The notes beneath the pieces are model-generated. The model did not search any database, was not told the origin of the DNA, and saw only the letters and a program-made list of their open reading frames with translations. From contig OX457058.1 in assembly GCA_949752795.1 (NCBI GenBank), forward strand, positions 170,626,223 through 170,690,222: 64,000 bases of DNA, given 5' to 3'. Both the position numbers and the translations under genes were made by a program. Within the stretch, counting starts at the first letter, position 1, and each line of letters starts with the position of its first letter. Positions 31,640-44,203 of the stretch are shown piece by piece. The DNA is from Hyperoodon ampullatus (Eukaryota > Chordata > Mammalia > Artiodactyla > Ziphiidae).

Positions 31640-31792
31640 TCATTCTGTTGACTCCTTACTCTGGAATTTCAGGTTCAGGAGCAAAGAAAATCGCCTGCCC
31701 TGTTTACCATGGTATCCTCAGCAGCCAGCCCTGAGCATGGCACATAGTTGGTGCTCCATAAACATTTGTTGAATGCATGAATGAATGAATGG
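31640..31792 (+). repeat. L2 3' end
   Basis: 'cagccctgagcatggcacat', 'gtgctccataaacatttgtt' and the terminal GAAT repeat at 31771-31791 give the L2 3' terminus. Confidence 0.8.
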
Positions 31793-31834
31793 CCAATTAT
31801 AACAAATGCTTGGGAAGACTTCACAGCTTATAAA

Positions 31835-32170
31835 ACACATTCTCATGGACTCCAGTTAGTGATTGCTGCATTACAAGTCAAACTTAATGTCTTGAAATGG
31901 CAATGCATCCTCACAGCTCTGTGGGTTGACTGGGCACTACTGTGTGATCCTCACGCAGTCAGATCTCCACTTGACGGCACTGGACTTCCACCGTAGGTCA
32001 CTCACATGATTGGCAGGCGATGTCGGGGCATTGTCTGAGCTCTGACACGTGGCCTCTCTGTGTGATGTGGGCTTGAATAGCACAAGATGGCTAGATGCCA
32101 AAAGGAAGCATCTCAAGGGCAACCATTTCAGGAAACCCAGGCAGAAGCTACACCTTATGACACCATCCCT
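31835..32170 (-). mobile_element. MLT1-type MaLR LTR relic
   Basis: 'agtgattgctgcattacaag', 'tcctcacagctctgtgggtt', 'acgtggcctctctgtgtgat' and 'ggcagaagctacaccttatg' follow an MLT1-like LTR in reverse orientation. It is strongly diverged, with no internal coding region. Confidence 0.6.
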
Positions 32171-33214
32171 GGAAGTTGCAGAGCATCATAATCTATTGAC
32201 CAAATGAGTCATTCAGATCAGTGTAGAGACAAGGAATGAAGAATGAGACCCCACTTCTGCGTTTGAGGGGCAACACATGCATATGGGAAGGGAAGGGTCT
32301 GGTGTAGGCTGACTTTGAAGGCTATCTACCATATACCATCTATCATCTCAACTTTCGTTCCATTTTTTTTTTTTTAACCATGAATGTTTAGCGGGGACCT
32401 ACTCTGTGCAGGCTCTCTAAAGGGCTCTGGGCGTGGACGGTTCATTTCTGCCCTGGGCTGGGGCTGGGGCTGCTTGCTCTCAGATCCAGTCTTTGCCCTC
32501 CCTTCCTGGCCCTGAGTCTTGTGGGACTGGCCCCTGCAAATAAGCTCCCTTGCTAACTGGCTTCCAGTGGGTGGGTAGAAAGTGGAGGAAGGAGAAGCCC
32601 GGGTATCTGCCTCACCCCTCACTCAGGCAGCATTTCCAGCAGAGACTGTGTCCCCTCTGTGACCCCAGCCCCACCCGGCTGCCCTGGCTCTTAAGCTCTG
32701 GTGACACCACCTCATCCCTTTGCCCTACCTTCCCAGGCAGTGGTGACAGCTTCCTGCCCCTGCTAAACTATGGGTGGCCCCCAGTTGGCTTTTCAGATCT
32801 AACGCCTTTGTAACTAATTCTCCACCTTCAGTTCCCCCTGTTGAGCTACCTGGTGTGGGTTCTGTTATCCCAACTGACACATACTCCTCTGGAATTCCAT
32901 CCATTGTAGCTAAGCTGAGGCTTCTTATAAGGCTTTTCAGGAGAAGACCCAGCCTCCTTCAACTCGCTGAGAGCAGCCATTTGACATTCTAGATTTCGAA
33001 TCCAAAAATGATACAGCAGCCCTACTTGCACACAAGATTTAGGGTTAGCTGAAACCTGGGAAGACTTGGGTAGGATCCATCTCTAGATTGAAGCTCATCC
33101 ACCCGGTGGCTGAGACTCAGCCATGCTCTACACAACAAGCTCAGGGCTCAAGGCACGTTATTAACAGGGAAACACACAAGAAAGGGGTCTCAGAATTCTT
33201 TCTGCAACCACCTC
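32171..33214. other. Single-copy DNA with a short L2 piece
   Basis: A T run lies at 32365-32376, followed by an L2-like fragment on the minus strand at 32380-32440. The rest is unique. No gene is seen. Confidence 0.45.
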
Positions 33215-33400
33215 TCCATTTCATTAACAGTGAGGTTGAGGGTTAAAGTATTAGCCCAAGATTCCAGGACTGTTACCTCCAGACCCTACCCAGTGCTCAT
33301 TCTGCTTAGCAGTGGGGTGGGGAATCAAAAGGGCTTCAAGGTCAAAGACCTGCGTTCAGATCTTGACACTGTCACTTCTGACTGGGGGAAGTGGAAATGC
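33215..33400. repeat. Pair of MIR fragments
   Basis: At 33215-33310, 'attagcccaagattccagga' resembles reversed MIR. At 33320-33400, 'aaagacctgcgttcagatct' resembles the start of a forward MIR. Confidence 0.45.
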
Positions 33401-34445
33401 TTCCAATGCCAGAAGAACTCAGCATGTTGCAGGGCTGGACAGGGAACCCAGCTGGATGGTGGGCCGAGTGCAGTTCCCATCCGGAGGGGGCAGCTCTGAT
33501 GGGTCATGACCATGTGGAAACAGGGCTCAGTGTGCCCACATCTTCCCACTGTTCAAGAAGAGCCTAAAATCCCCCCTTTTTTGGGTAAAATTTTCCCATT
33601 TTCAAAATACTATGCAGCTCAAACAAAACCCAGCTGCACCTGGGGGGAAACCTATGGGCTGCCACTTTCCAACTTCCCCTCTGAAGAGTTGACAGAAGTT
33701 GGAGGGCCACCCCAGGCCCACTTTCTGTTAGCATTAGCCATCGGGTGGCCTGGTTTCTTTTTCTGCTTTTCCCAAGAATACAAGAATACAACTCTCTGGG
33801 AGTTACTGTTTTCTCTCCTAACAGTACAACAGGCGTGGTAAACTTTGGTTCCCTCTGAACGATTCATCTACAGGTAGCCCCCATCACAGAGCCCAGGACG
33901 GAGGGGTGAAGAGTTGCACAGGTGTTCCTCCACCTGGAGACCTCAGGCAACTTTCTACATCATTTTCATCTTCTGGTCTGTAACCCACCTGATTGTATGC
34001 AAATGCATGAGAATGCTTTCCATATTCACAGCTCCCAAAGTACCATTAAGCAGTCCAAGTTGGAAAATAAAACCCCGTTCCTGACTCGGTTAAGGCTCTA
34101 CAGTCTGGCTTTGGTTAAAATGAGTTTCCTTTAGCAATGCCTCTCTCTGTAATTATTACATAGGAAAGGGTATGTCCCTTATCTGGAGAAAAGTGGTCTT
34201 AGGATTTCAGCCTGAGGCTCTACATCCAACAGAAGAACTGGACAGGACTCTTGAAGCGGGGAAGAGAGAGACAGAGGGCTTCGGAGTGAGACGGGCACCC
34301 TTCAGCTAGCTTCCACAGAGGCTGATAAACTCTGCATCTACCTGGTTTAATTCTCCTGGCCGTTCCCGCACATCCACATGCAAGTCCAGGAAATGCACAG
34401 GATTTCAGGTCTTGGAGGAAATGGAGAGATGAGCTGGTCTGCACC
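33401..34445. other. Single-copy DNA, no gene seen
   Basis: Unique sequence. No repeat or exon is recognised. Confidence 0.5.
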
Positions 34446-34449
34446 CACC

Positions 34450-34850
34450 TGGAGAGTGCAGGGGACTTGCTCAGAGTCCTGTAACTGGATAATAGTGACA
34501 GCTGGCGTGGACCCACAGCTCTCTCCCCCAAGCAAGCCAACATGCTCCTCCTAGACTCAAAACGTACCTTGGCCTGATTTGGATTGGGTGGCATTCTTCA
34601 GACATTTGTTCACGGGACATGAAGACTCTGCTGAACACCAGCTCTCAGAGGCCATGACGGAGACCCAAAGAGGTGACCACCTGGCCCCCAGGGAGTTCCC
34701 AGTCCAGTGGGGAAATAGACGTGGGACAAACAATTGCCACAGAATGCCTCTGGTGCCCTTTCTAGAATGCAAAGAAGGGGAGGAGGCGGGAGGTGGGGCG
34801 CAGCTCAGGAGGGTCAGGGAAGCTTCACAGAGGACCTGCTTCAGTCACAT
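34450..34850 (-). repeat. MIR fragment followed by L2 fragment
   Basis: At 34450-34540, 'ggacttgctcagagtcctgt' is reversed MIR. At 34600-34850, 'gttcccagtccagtggggaa', 'ggagggtcagggaagcttca' and 'cagaggacctgc' are reversed L2. Confidence 0.6.
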
Positions 34851-34854
34851 CCAG

Positions 34855-37340
34855 AGAGGTGAGTTGCTGGTTACCAGGCAGAGCCTGGGGAAGGGGCTTT
34901 CATGCTGAAGCACTGACTGCAGAGGCTGCCTGGTCTTGCCTGGGACTGTGGGAAGGCATGAGCTGAGGCCCCTGAGCCTGGAGGCAGAGCCACGTGGAGA
35001 AACTCCAGAGGCAGCACGGAGGGGAAGGAAGCTGCGGGAACTTCCACCTCCACCTCCCTTGCCAGGGTGCGCCTGTCCTCACAGCCGACCCCACTGGCTC
35101 ACCCTTCCTCTGGATGGTTCATCAGCTGAGAGGATGAAGTCTGCAGAAGGACATCCTCGAGTCAGTAAGAAGATGGACTGAACTACGAGAAAATGAAAGG
35201 AGGACAAAGCCAGGTACAATGAAAAGGTGAAAATAACACTAAAGGGAGTACCACCAAGCAGTAGGACTTTACGACCCAGATCTGCCGCTAGCAAGCTGCA
35301 TAGGCTGTGGTGAGGTCCTTCTCCTACCCTTTCCCTCCCTTGTCTTTTGAATCTGGGTGATAAATCGCTACTTGCCTGGGAAAGCTCAGGGAGTCCTGGA
35401 CAAAGGGCACCCAACAGTACCTGGCACATGGCAGGCGCTTCCTAAGTGGCTGTCATTGCTAAGCCTGGCTGCAGACAATCACAGCTTCAAGAGTTGAAAG
35501 GGGATTCTCCAGAGACAAGACTGTAAAATAAGCTTAAAGAATGCAAAAGGAACCAAATCATCAATGTAAGAGTTTAGGCCTTAGGACAAAAGGGAATAAA
35601 CCCAAACTTGAGTTTGGATTTTCTTGTTTGTTCTTTGGTTATAAATGAAGCAATGAACATCCAGGTACAGCCAGTGGTCCTCAAGGTGAGGCCATGCCAG
35701 GACTTGCAGATTCCTGGGGGCTCTCGTTTCCAGGGAGACATGCAGGAACAGAGTGGCTCCCGCCTTCCCCCGCCCCTTGAGGTTAGGACTGGGGAGAACA
35801 CAGGACCCTCAGCACCGGCCCTGGGAGCCACCAGCCTGCTCCTGCCCGCAGCCCAGAGGGGACAGCTCAGCCTGGGCTCCTGCGTTGAGCCTGAGCCTCC
35901 TCCAGCTAGGATCAGGACTCTGCTGCGGCCCCAGGGCAGAACACAAAGCTGCCTGCTGAACTGACATGAGCATGGGGTGGGGGACAGACCCCCTTGAGTA
36001 CCACCTTCCTCGGTACAGAGGTGATGAGCCCCTCTGAGTGACGCTACACGTTCCAGCTGGGCCAGCATGAGGGGGAAAGGGCTCCACCAACATAGTCACA
36101 GATGCCTCGCTCGGGCTGGGCTCCCTTGGCTCTGAAGCCCCGGGGCCAAGTCTGTGTCCACCTTCCCTAGTCCTAGACCCGCTGTTTATACCATCACTGA
36201 CCTTCCTTCCACCCTATGGCTCCTGAGCTCTTCGTCTGTTCACTATGGCCCCTTCCCCATTTCAGCAGATGGCTGTGGTCTACTGGAAGGAAAGCGGGCA
36301 GGGTGTTAGAAGGAATCTAGCTGATGCCCTGACAACCCCCAGCAAGTTCTGCCCCCTCGGTAGCCCTCCATTTCCGCTGACTGACAAATAAAAGCCTTGG
36401 ACATCAGCTTTGTTCTCTCCAATCCTCTGAGACAACGGACAGACCCTCTCCCACTCTCCTCTTCCTTCACTGAGACCCAGGATCAAAAGTGCCGACCCAC
36501 ATCTGGCGGAAAAAAACCCTAGAGGGGTACGAGGTGGAGTGACCCACTGGCCTGGCCTGCATGGGACTGGGAGGGTTTGCTAGGATATGGGACTTTTGGT
36601 GCCAAACTGGACGGCCCCAAGCAAGCCAGGAAGGCTGATCACCCAAGTACAAAGGCAAGATGATTATCACTACCCTCTTGCACTTCCAGAGAGGAAAAAC
36701 ACTGTTTCCTGGCTGGTTTTCAGGCTAATACATCACCAGAAACTCCTTTAGGGGGAAGATGACAAGAAGTAAAAGGCTTTGCCTGTCATCAAATGAACAG
36801 CCTTAGCTAGTTCACCAAAAGGGGAAGTGTATAGTTGTAGACACAAGGTAGAAAAAGTCTGTGTGCACATATAAATCCCACGTCTGGGGTGCTATTGACA
36901 GACAGAAATCTTCAAGAGATGAGAGAGATGAGGGTGGAGGTCTACCCAAGAAGCAACAGTTAAAGGAACTGAGGACTTGAGCCTTGAGAGGAGAAGCATT
37001 GGGTGAGCTGACATTGACCTTATAGCCCTAACCCTAACACCATCCCCAAACTTAACCCCAAGCCTAACTTGATGGTGTCTAGCCTGCAGAGTTGGACGGG
37101 GAAAGGGAGCAAACAATTCCCCTGGTACCCAGATAGGCACCTGGACGATGGGAAGGAGCTGATACAGAGAGGTAATTAAAATCAGCTGGACCTGCCTGGT
37201 CAGTTCTGCAGCCACTGGCTGTCTGTGACCATTGGCCATGCATCTGAAGTATGGCTTGTGCACCTGAGACGTGCTGTGGGAGTCAAACACACATGGGATC
37301 TGGAAGACTAGTGTGGACAAGAGAGCATGAAATGCCTCGT
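34855..37340. other. Largest mid-window single-copy block
   Basis: About 2.5 kb with little recognisable repeat. The open frames at 35574-36068 (minus, 164 codons), 35608-35964 (plus, 118) and 36892-37395 (minus, 167) have no recognisable domains, and I see no exon with matching splice signals. Two adjacent CCCTAA units at 37026-37037 are too short to be telomeric. Confidence 0.5.
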
Positions 37341-37346
37341 TAACAG

Positions 37347-37371
37347 GTTTGTTTGTTTGTTTGTTTGTTTT
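37347..37371. repeat. (GTTT)n microsatellite
   Basis: Six TTTG units, perfect. Confidence 0.95.
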
Positions 37372-37644
37372 AACATGGATTATATATTGGAGCAATTATA
37401 TTTTGGCTATGACAGGTTAAAATATTTCTTTCCTTTTCCTCATTCTTATGAAGAATGAGGTCTCTGTCATGGGTGGTGTTTAAGCAGACAAATGCCAGAA
37501 GATCTGTGATTTCAACACAGGGTGGGGCTGGGACTGGATTGTACCCTGAGTCACATGGTGCAACTGACCTTCCCCAGGCCTCTCTCCAATCATCCAGTCT
37601 GCCTTCCCTTTGTCCCCCGAAGAGAAGAAGGGGCACTGACATGC

Positions 37645-37795
37645 AGTGAGTGTGTGCCCCATGCTATTATTAGAAACCACTCATACCCCCATTTAACAGG
37701 TGAGAAGACTGAGATCAAGGCTGGCCCAGTATGGCATAGCTGGCAAACAGCAGTACCAGGATGAGCAGGAAGCTTTGCCCAAGTCCAAAGCTTTC
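37645..37795 (-). repeat. MIR SINE relic
   Basis: 'cccccatttaacaggtgaga' and 'gactgagatcaaggctggcc' follow reversed MIR. Confidence 0.7.
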
Positions 37796-37847
37796 CCTTA
37801 AGGTCCTGGCATCATAGAGGTTCATTCACTCAAGAAATCACACCACT

Positions 37848-37950
37848 AAGACATAATATGTATAATTGAATCAATTTGCTGTACACCTGAAACTAACCCA
37901 ACGTTGTAAATCAACTATGCTTCAATAAAAAATAAAGTTAAAAAAAGAAT
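37848..37950 (+). mobile_element. Short LINE-1 3' end
   Basis: 'aatcaatttgctgtacacct', 'gaaactaacccaacgttgta' and 'caactatgcttcaataaaaa' are the terminal part of an L1 3' UTR, ending in an A-rich tail. Confidence 0.85.
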
Positions 37951-38600
37951 ACAAAAAATCAAATAGAAATAATTTAAAACAACACAAAAATTGGGGAAAA
38001 AAAGATTCAATGAAATTAATCGTTTTTACTGCTTCATCAAGGGTATTCACAAGTGACACTTGTTTTTACCTGCCAGGGTGTGCCTGTAAAGAACACAGTG
38101 ACTGCTGGTTCATGTGGTGCCCTGGCCCTGATTCATGCTAAGGCAGCTGCAGTCTTACCCACATCGCTTTTGCACCCTCAGTGCAAATGTCTACATGATA
38201 AAAACGACAAACAGCATCTTGGTTTCATTATGGAAACAGTTTTGACCCAGCAGACTCCCGACAAGGTCTCGGGCAGGCTCCAGGGGCCCGTGGACCACAC
38301 TTGGAGAATCTCTGTGTAACCCCAAAGATGTAATGTCTCTGATGTTTTTCCCCGATGTCCATCCATGTCCTCCTCTGCCCAGGATGGCCCCTGTCCTCCT
38401 GCCGTCCCACCACCATCTCCCCTGCTTCCTCCTGGCCAGGGCTCCCTGCCATACCTTGGATGGCCCCCATGCTCCATTGGCCACCCATCTGGCCCTGCTC
38501 CAGATTCTGGTTCCTTCTTGTCAAAATGTGCCAGCCCGTGGCCCACTGGCTGTAATGGTCCCTCTTGCCAACCAGCTTAAGCTTCCAGAGCCGTAGGGTT
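37951..38600. other. Single-copy DNA with a possible DNA-transposon relic
   Basis: At about 38240-38315, 'cccgtggaccacacttggag' and 'aatctctg' look like the end of a hAT-type MER element, unassigned. The three overlapping frames at 38178-38761 on the minus strand have no similarity I recognise. Confidence 0.4.
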
Positions 38601-38765
38601 TGGGCTTCAGCTCCTCCACAGTAAGTGACAGGTTTCACCTCTCTGAGCCTCAGTTTCCTCAGGCATAAGCTGAGGATGAAGGAGGCACTGCCCCTGAGAG
38701 TCTGGCTAGGAATAAATGAGGTAACCCACGGAAAGCACAGAGCACACGGGAAGGGCTTCATACAT
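38600..38765 (+). repeat. MIR SINE
   Basis: 'cctctctgagcctcagtttc', 'ataagctgaggatgaagg' and 'ggaataaatgaggtaaccca' are MIR core and 3' half. Confidence 0.75.
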
Positions 38766-38769
38766 GTCC

Positions 38770-40104
38770 TCTGGCTTCTGTATCAATCACTGCTCTCAGG
38801 GTCTGGCAGGGGGGGTCAAGGCAGTAGTTGCAGCCCACAGAGCCACTGGCCTCCACAATTCCTCTTGCACCTCTGACCACCTCAGGGCACGGCTACCTGC
38901 TCATCCAAGTTCCGTGGGCCTTGGGAGTTTATGAGGCCCTGGGAGGGAAGAGAAGGGTCAGCAAACCCCTCTTTCTCGCACTCTCTACAAGCAAGGACGG
39001 GGACGGGTGGAGGCATGTCTGAGCATCCGCTTCAGGACAGGCAATCAATCCTCCAGGAAACTTCGTAGGGCAGCTCTGGGCCTTCTAGAGCTCCCCTGCA
39101 TGGCCGTCCTTCAGGCTCATCAGAGAGTTAGAAAAGCTTCAGCAGCCTCACGGGGAGACTGTCGTTATTAAACACAGGTGTCTCCGTCAGGCCGCGGTCC
39201 CTCCTGGTTCACGCTTCTGGAGTGATCTCGCTGCGGGAGTGTCTGCCCACGTGGTCGCCAGACCTGCATCCCCTCGTTGGCTGGCTCTGGCCGTGATGGA
39301 GGCCCAGGGTGTGGGTGACTTGTCACTCCTCCCAACCTCCACTTTGGTTCCAAGACACTGTGTTTTGTGCACGTCATTAATTCCTGGCAAAAACCTCTCA
39401 AATTTAAAAAAAGAAAGACACGCTCCGAAATCCACTCTCGGCCCGTCAGTGTAGAGCAATCTAGAGACCAGGGCTCCTCGTCAGCACAGAGGCAGAGTCC
39501 CAAGTGGCCGAAGAGGTGGTTAGTTCATGCAGACGTGACCTCACCTCGGGCCTGGTTTTGGGTGCTGGTCCCTGCTGGGAGGACTGTGACCTTCCAGGGA
39601 GAGGGCGGTGATGACATTTTCAACTCCTTCCTCGTTGCCAGGCTTGGGGGAGCCTTTGAGGGGCAGAAGTGAAGGCAGTGGAGGCGGTTGCACAGGAAAA
39701 CCAAAGGCAACTGGACTTTGGACTGGTGGCCTCGATCCTAACACCTGTCTATGGAGCCCTCCGAGTCCATAGGGCTGAGCACTTCATGAGGCTTATCTCA
39801 CTTCCATGTACCAGCAGCCCCGGGAGGGAGGTGCTGTAATTATGTCCTTTTGAGGGGGGCCCACTCATGCTGGCTTTTTTCCCCATGACATGGGGGGCAC
39901 TGGTCTTCTCAGCACTGGACCCATCCCTGGGCCTCTCTGGGTCCCCGGCACCCTACTCAGACATTCGGTTTCTGTGAGATGGAACATGTATGCACCCTAA
40001 ACTTCTCCTCATTTCGTTCCATGACAGTACGTGCTGGGGAACGTATTAGCAAATCTTTCGGGTTTGGGGGGACTCCTTCTGTGTCCAGAAAGGGGCTGGA
40101 GGGA
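38770..40104. other. Single-copy DNA with a MIR fragment
   Basis: Unique sequence, moderately GC-rich, except a reversed MIR-like piece at 39775-39855 ('tgagcacttcatgaggctta'). No exon is supported. Confidence 0.5.
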
Positions 40105-40345
40105 GGGACAGGGAACTGACATTTGGGAAGTTCTGCTCTGCGCTAAGATGTCCAGCCAAGGGCTTTTATGCTTGAGCATCTCATATTTAAATGTGATCAT
40201 CACAGCGGTCCTCCAAGGGGATTTCTATTATCCCTAGTTTATAGGTGAAAAAGCTGAGTCTCCCAGAAACCAAATGACATGGCCAAGGTCACACAGGAGT
40301 AGGTGGCAGAGCTGGGATCTGAGCCCAGTTTGCTGACCCAGGGAA
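40105..40345 (-). repeat. MIR SINE, nearly full length
   Basis: 'ttatccctagtttataggtg', 'catggccaaggtcacacagg', 'taggtggcagagctgggatc' and 'tgagcccagtttgctgaccc' match reversed MIR in order. Confidence 0.9.
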
Positions 40346-41050
40346 GGAGGACACGCCCTCAGCCTCACCGCAGTTTCCCCTCAGCCTTGGAGGGTCAACA
40401 AGGCGAGGCCTCATCGCAGACCGGGGTCCTCAAAGGCAGAGTTGGCACCTTTTCCACCTGCGTGTCTCCCGCGTCCCCTTTCTGCCCTGCATACAGTTGA
40501 CACTTAACACACTCGGACTAAACGGTTGAATTCACGAAAAGGCAAATCACGATGGGGCACGAATTGTGTGTCGCTCTAAGAAAGGCTGGTTTCACTCTCT
40601 TCACTGGAGTCACCCACAAAATGGGAAGAGTTCCCCCGGGGATGAAATGCTTTGTAACAGCAGCTAAGGGCAGGGGGCGGGTGTGGTGTGTTTGGGCCCT
40701 CGCCATGGTCAGGGAATAAAAACCAACACTGGGGAAAGAGCTGTTTTCAGATGAGCAGGAGATTGAAATAGAAGCCTCAATATTAAAAATGCTTTTCCTT
40801 AACACTGAACTAAGAGACACGTTTCTGGTGGAGGCTGGAATTTCTTAGCACTTATGTCTCTGCTTCTCATTTCCAGTCTGGTGTTCAAAGGGAAACTGGA
40901 AGCAGTTAAATATCCAGGTATCAAGGGACATGCTCGCAAGATTTAGATTCAGTTTGGGTTTGTTAATGAATATTTTTCTTCTTTTTTTAACATCTCCAGT
41001 CTTTCTCCACTTCTTGAGACCTCAGACTCACCAGACTGGCTTTTTTAGCT
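40346..41050. other. Single-copy DNA, no gene seen
   Basis: Unique sequence, AT-richer after 40850. No feature is supported. Confidence 0.5.
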
Positions 41051-41054
41051 AAAG

Positions 41055-41195
41055 GGGTCTGTAGAGACCACTTGGTTAAGGCCCTCTTTTTATGCAAGGG
41101 CTCTCTGGAAGGCCAGATAGGGAGGTGATTGGCCCAAGGTCACTCAGCAGCTCAGGAGTGAGCTGGGAGCAAAACATTTGACTCTGCAGCCCCTG
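41055..41195 (-). repeat. MIR SINE relic
   Basis: 'gaggtgattggcccaaggtc' and 'actcagcagctcaggagtga' are the reversed MIR core. Confidence 0.7.
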
Positions 41196-41379
41196 TAGGG
41201 GGGCTATGTCCTCTACAGATTTGAATGATATGTTCTTTTCCAATTCCTTTTCTTTGTCTCAGGCTGGCCTCCATGTGACATTAAGTTCTACCTGAAGTCT
41301 TGGCCTCAGATGCAGCAGTGGTTTGGCTCCTCAGCCTTCATTTTTGGAGAATTATCTCTCCCCCTTTCTACAAACATCA

Positions 41380-41650
41380 ATGTGGTTCCCGTGGGGCTGG
41401 CCCAGTAGAACAAATGTAACCAGAGTGATCCACTGGGATGGGCTCAGGTCTGGACCAATCAGAGTCTTCCCTGGGACTCTGGTGGAACTTCAAGGTAAGA
41501 CAACCATCTTCCCTAGCTTTGAGACAATCAAGACAACACAGGCCTGGAGCTACCACGAGCCATCTCTCTGCCACATGACGAGAGCCTGCTGGAGAATGAA
41601 AACAAACAGAGTTGAGAGGTGGGGGGAGGGGAATCTCACTGGCATCATTT
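41380..41650. repeat. Old repeat with CCAAT-like motif, family unassigned
   Basis: 'gtctggaccaatcagagtct', 'tccctgggactctggtggaa' and 'gagcctgctggagaatgaa' parallel the block at 60900-61390 ('gagccaatcagggttattcc', 'ctgggatttctgag'). The two appear to be copies of one ancient mammalian repeat that I cannot name. Confidence 0.4.
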
Positions 41651-42312
41651 GAACTTCTGGGTCCATCCATACCAGAAGAGACCACCCCCTTGGAACTTTC
41701 CAGAAACATAAGCCCATACATCTCCTTTTGAGTTGGATTTCGATCATTTTCAAATGAAAGAGTCTCGACTCATACACAGAACTTGGAGACAACCTGTTCT
41801 GAAGGCTGATACATAGAAAGGGCGATTCAGGGTCCCCCTGAGACATCAGGGGCCTCCCCCTACAACCTCACTAACAAGAAGTATATGAAAGTGAATACAA
41901 ATTTTTGTTCATATTTTGCCCATGTGTAAAGATTTACTAGCAGGCAGGGACAAAAGCTGTCCTAGACCTGTTCAGTGATTCCTTGGAGGTCCAGCCTTCA
42001 GTTCTTTTAGGGGCACCTACAGCAGACATGCCCATGCTCTAGCTGCAAGATTCAGCAAAACTTCTCAACAGAGTCAGGTAACCAATACTCCTATAAGCAC
42101 CCAAACAGAGGGCTGATTTAGAATCCTAAGTCTAGGGCATCGTGACAAAGGCTAGAGGACACTGGCCTCTAGATTCTTAAAGACTGTTTATGCATAAGCA
42201 GGAGGGCCTGTACAACACCCCAGGCAAGCTGTGCCTTTGAACAGCAATCATTCACCCACGGAAAATCATTTCTAACATACGTCATTAACAAGTCTCTGGT
42301 TTTAATTGTAGA
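41651..42312. other. Single-copy DNA, no gene seen
   Basis: Unique sequence up to the L1 that begins near 42313. Confidence 0.5.
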
Positions 42313-42702
42313 TACAGAGTGAAGTAAGTCAGAAAGAGAAAAATATCGTATACTAACGCATATATGTGGAATCTAGAAAAATGGTACTGATGAACCTATT
42401 TGCAAAGCAGAAATAGAGACACAGATGTAGAGAACAAATGTATGGGCACCAAGGGGGGAAAGGAGGGATTGGGATGAATTGGGAGATTGGGATTGACATA
42501 TATACACTACTATGTATAAAATAGATAACTAATGAGAACCTACCGTATAGCACAGGGAACTCTACTCAGTGCTCTGTGGTGACCTAAATGGGAAGGAAAT
42601 CCGAACAGCTACACATATAGCTGATTCACTTTGCTGTACAGCAGAAATTAACACAGCATTGTAAAGCCACTATACTCCAATAAAAATTTTTTAAAAAAAT
42701 AT
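42313..42702 (+). mobile_element. 5'-truncated LINE-1 3' UTR
   Basis: 'cagagtgaagtaagtcagaa', 'agagacacagatgtagagaa', 'gggaactctactcagtgctc' and 'actatactccaataaaaatt' follow a cetartiodactyl L1 3' end in sense orientation, with an A/T-rich tail. No clear target-site duplication was found. Confidence 0.93.
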
Positions 42703-42719
42703 GGCTGATGCATTTCTAG

Positions 42720-43843
42720 CAGCTTCTAGAATAGGTCAATTTTTTTTAAGTAAACTTTTTATTTTGGAATATGTTTAAATTTATAGAGAAGTTGCAAAGG
42801 TAGTACAGGGAGTGCCCATATACCCCTCACCCATTTTCCCTGATGTCTCACATCACCAAGGAATATTTGTCAGAACTAAGAAACTAACATTGGTGCGTTA
42901 CTATTAAGTAAACTCTAGACTTTATTCAGCTTTCCCTAGTCTTTCCACTAATGTCCTTCTTCCTTTCCAGGAACCCATCCAGGAAACCACATTACATTTA
43001 GTTGTCATGTCTCCTTAGCTTCCTCTGGTCTGTGATAGTTCCTCAGACTTCCCTTGCTCTTTATGACCTTGACAGTTTTGAGCAGTACTGGTTAGATATT
43101 TTGTAGAATGTCCCTCAGTTTGGGTTTGTTTGATGATTTTTTTCATGGTTAACTGGGGCGATTCGTTTTGGGGACCATAGAAGTAAAGTGCCCTTTTCAT
43201 CACATCATGTAACTGGTTCAGGCTATTAACACAGCTTATCACTGATGAAGCTGATCTTCATCCCTTGGGTAAGGTCTTGTTTGCCAGACTTCTCCACTGT
43301 AAAGTTGCTTTTCTTTCCCCCTTCCCATATTCTGTACTTTGAAAGCAAGGCAATAAGTCGAGCCTACACTCAAGGGAGAGGGGTTAAACCCCATTTCCTG
43401 GAAGAAAGAGCTTATCCCCCTTCCCTGAGTGTGGATTGGATTTATTGCCTTCCTATCATCAGTGAATTCTTCTGTAAGAAAGATTTATCTTCTTTTCCCC
43501 TATTTATTAAATCATTTATTGACATCAGTTTGGACTCATGAATATTTATTTTATACTTTGGGCTATAATCCAATAGCATATCCTTTTTTTTCTCTTTCTT
43601 TTTTTCTTTCTTTCTTTTTTTTTTTTTTTTTTTTTTTTTGGCCACACCACCGTCTTGTGGGATCTTAGTTACCCGACCAGGGATTGAACTCCGAAGTGAC
43701 AGCACGGAGTCCCAACAAGTGGACCACCAGGGAATTCCCTCCAATAGCATATTCTTAATTTCATTGCTCAAATTGTTCCAGCTTTGGCCACCGGGAATTT
43801 TTTGGGATTGGCTCCAGGAACGTGACATTCTGGTGAGTAACTT
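42720..43843 (-). mobile_element. Old L1M 3' UTR, interrupted by SINEs
   Basis: The opening T run and 'actttttattttggaatatg', 'gagaagttgcaaaggtagta', 'cattacatttagttgtcatg' and 'gtagaatgtccctcagtttg' match a reversed old L1 3' region. After the SINE at 43582-43739 it resumes ('cattgctcaaattgttccag', 'ctttggccaccgggaatttt'). Confidence 0.78.
43582..43739 (-). mobile_element. Short CHR-1/Bov-tA-like SINE
   Basis: A T/C-rich tail (43583-43640) precedes 'ggccacaccaccgtcttgtg', 'cgaccagggattgaact' and 'ggaccaccagggaattccc'. The exact 13-bp duplication tccaatagcatat lies at 43569-43581 and 43740-43752. Confidence 0.94.
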
Positions 43844-44203
43844 CTTTTTTACTTTTATAAACTTATTTATTTTACTTTATTTATTTTTGGCTGCATTGGG
43901 TCTTTGATGCTGCGTGCAGGCTTTCTCTAGTTGCGGCGAGTGGGGGCTGCTCCTTGTTGCGGTGCGCAGGCTTCTCATTGCGGTGGCTTCTCTTGTTGTG
44001 GAGCGCGGGCTCTAGGCGCGCGGACTCAGTAGTTGTGGCTCGCGGGCTCTAGGGCGTGGGCTCTAGGGTGCAGGCTCATTAGTTGTGGTGCACGGGCTTA
44101 GTTGCTCCACGGTATGTGGGATCTTCCCGGACCAGGACTCAAACCCGTGTCCTCTGCATTGGCAGGCGGATTCTTAACCCACTGCGCCACCAGGGAAGCA
44201 CTT
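43844..44203 (-). mobile_element. CHR-type SINE, long form
   Basis: On the minus strand it starts 'cttccctggtggcgcagtgg' and ends in a T/A-rich tail (43844-43892 on the plus strand). The 'gggctctagg' motif occurs three times at 44006-44069, an internal expansion. The duplications are ggtgagtaactt (43832-43843) and ggggagtaactt (44204-44215), 11 of 12 identical. Confidence 0.94.

Noticed and set aside
37026..37037. Telomere-like CCCTAACCCTAA
   Set aside because: Only two units, with degenerate 'cctaac' words nearby; far too short for an interstitial telomeric repeat.
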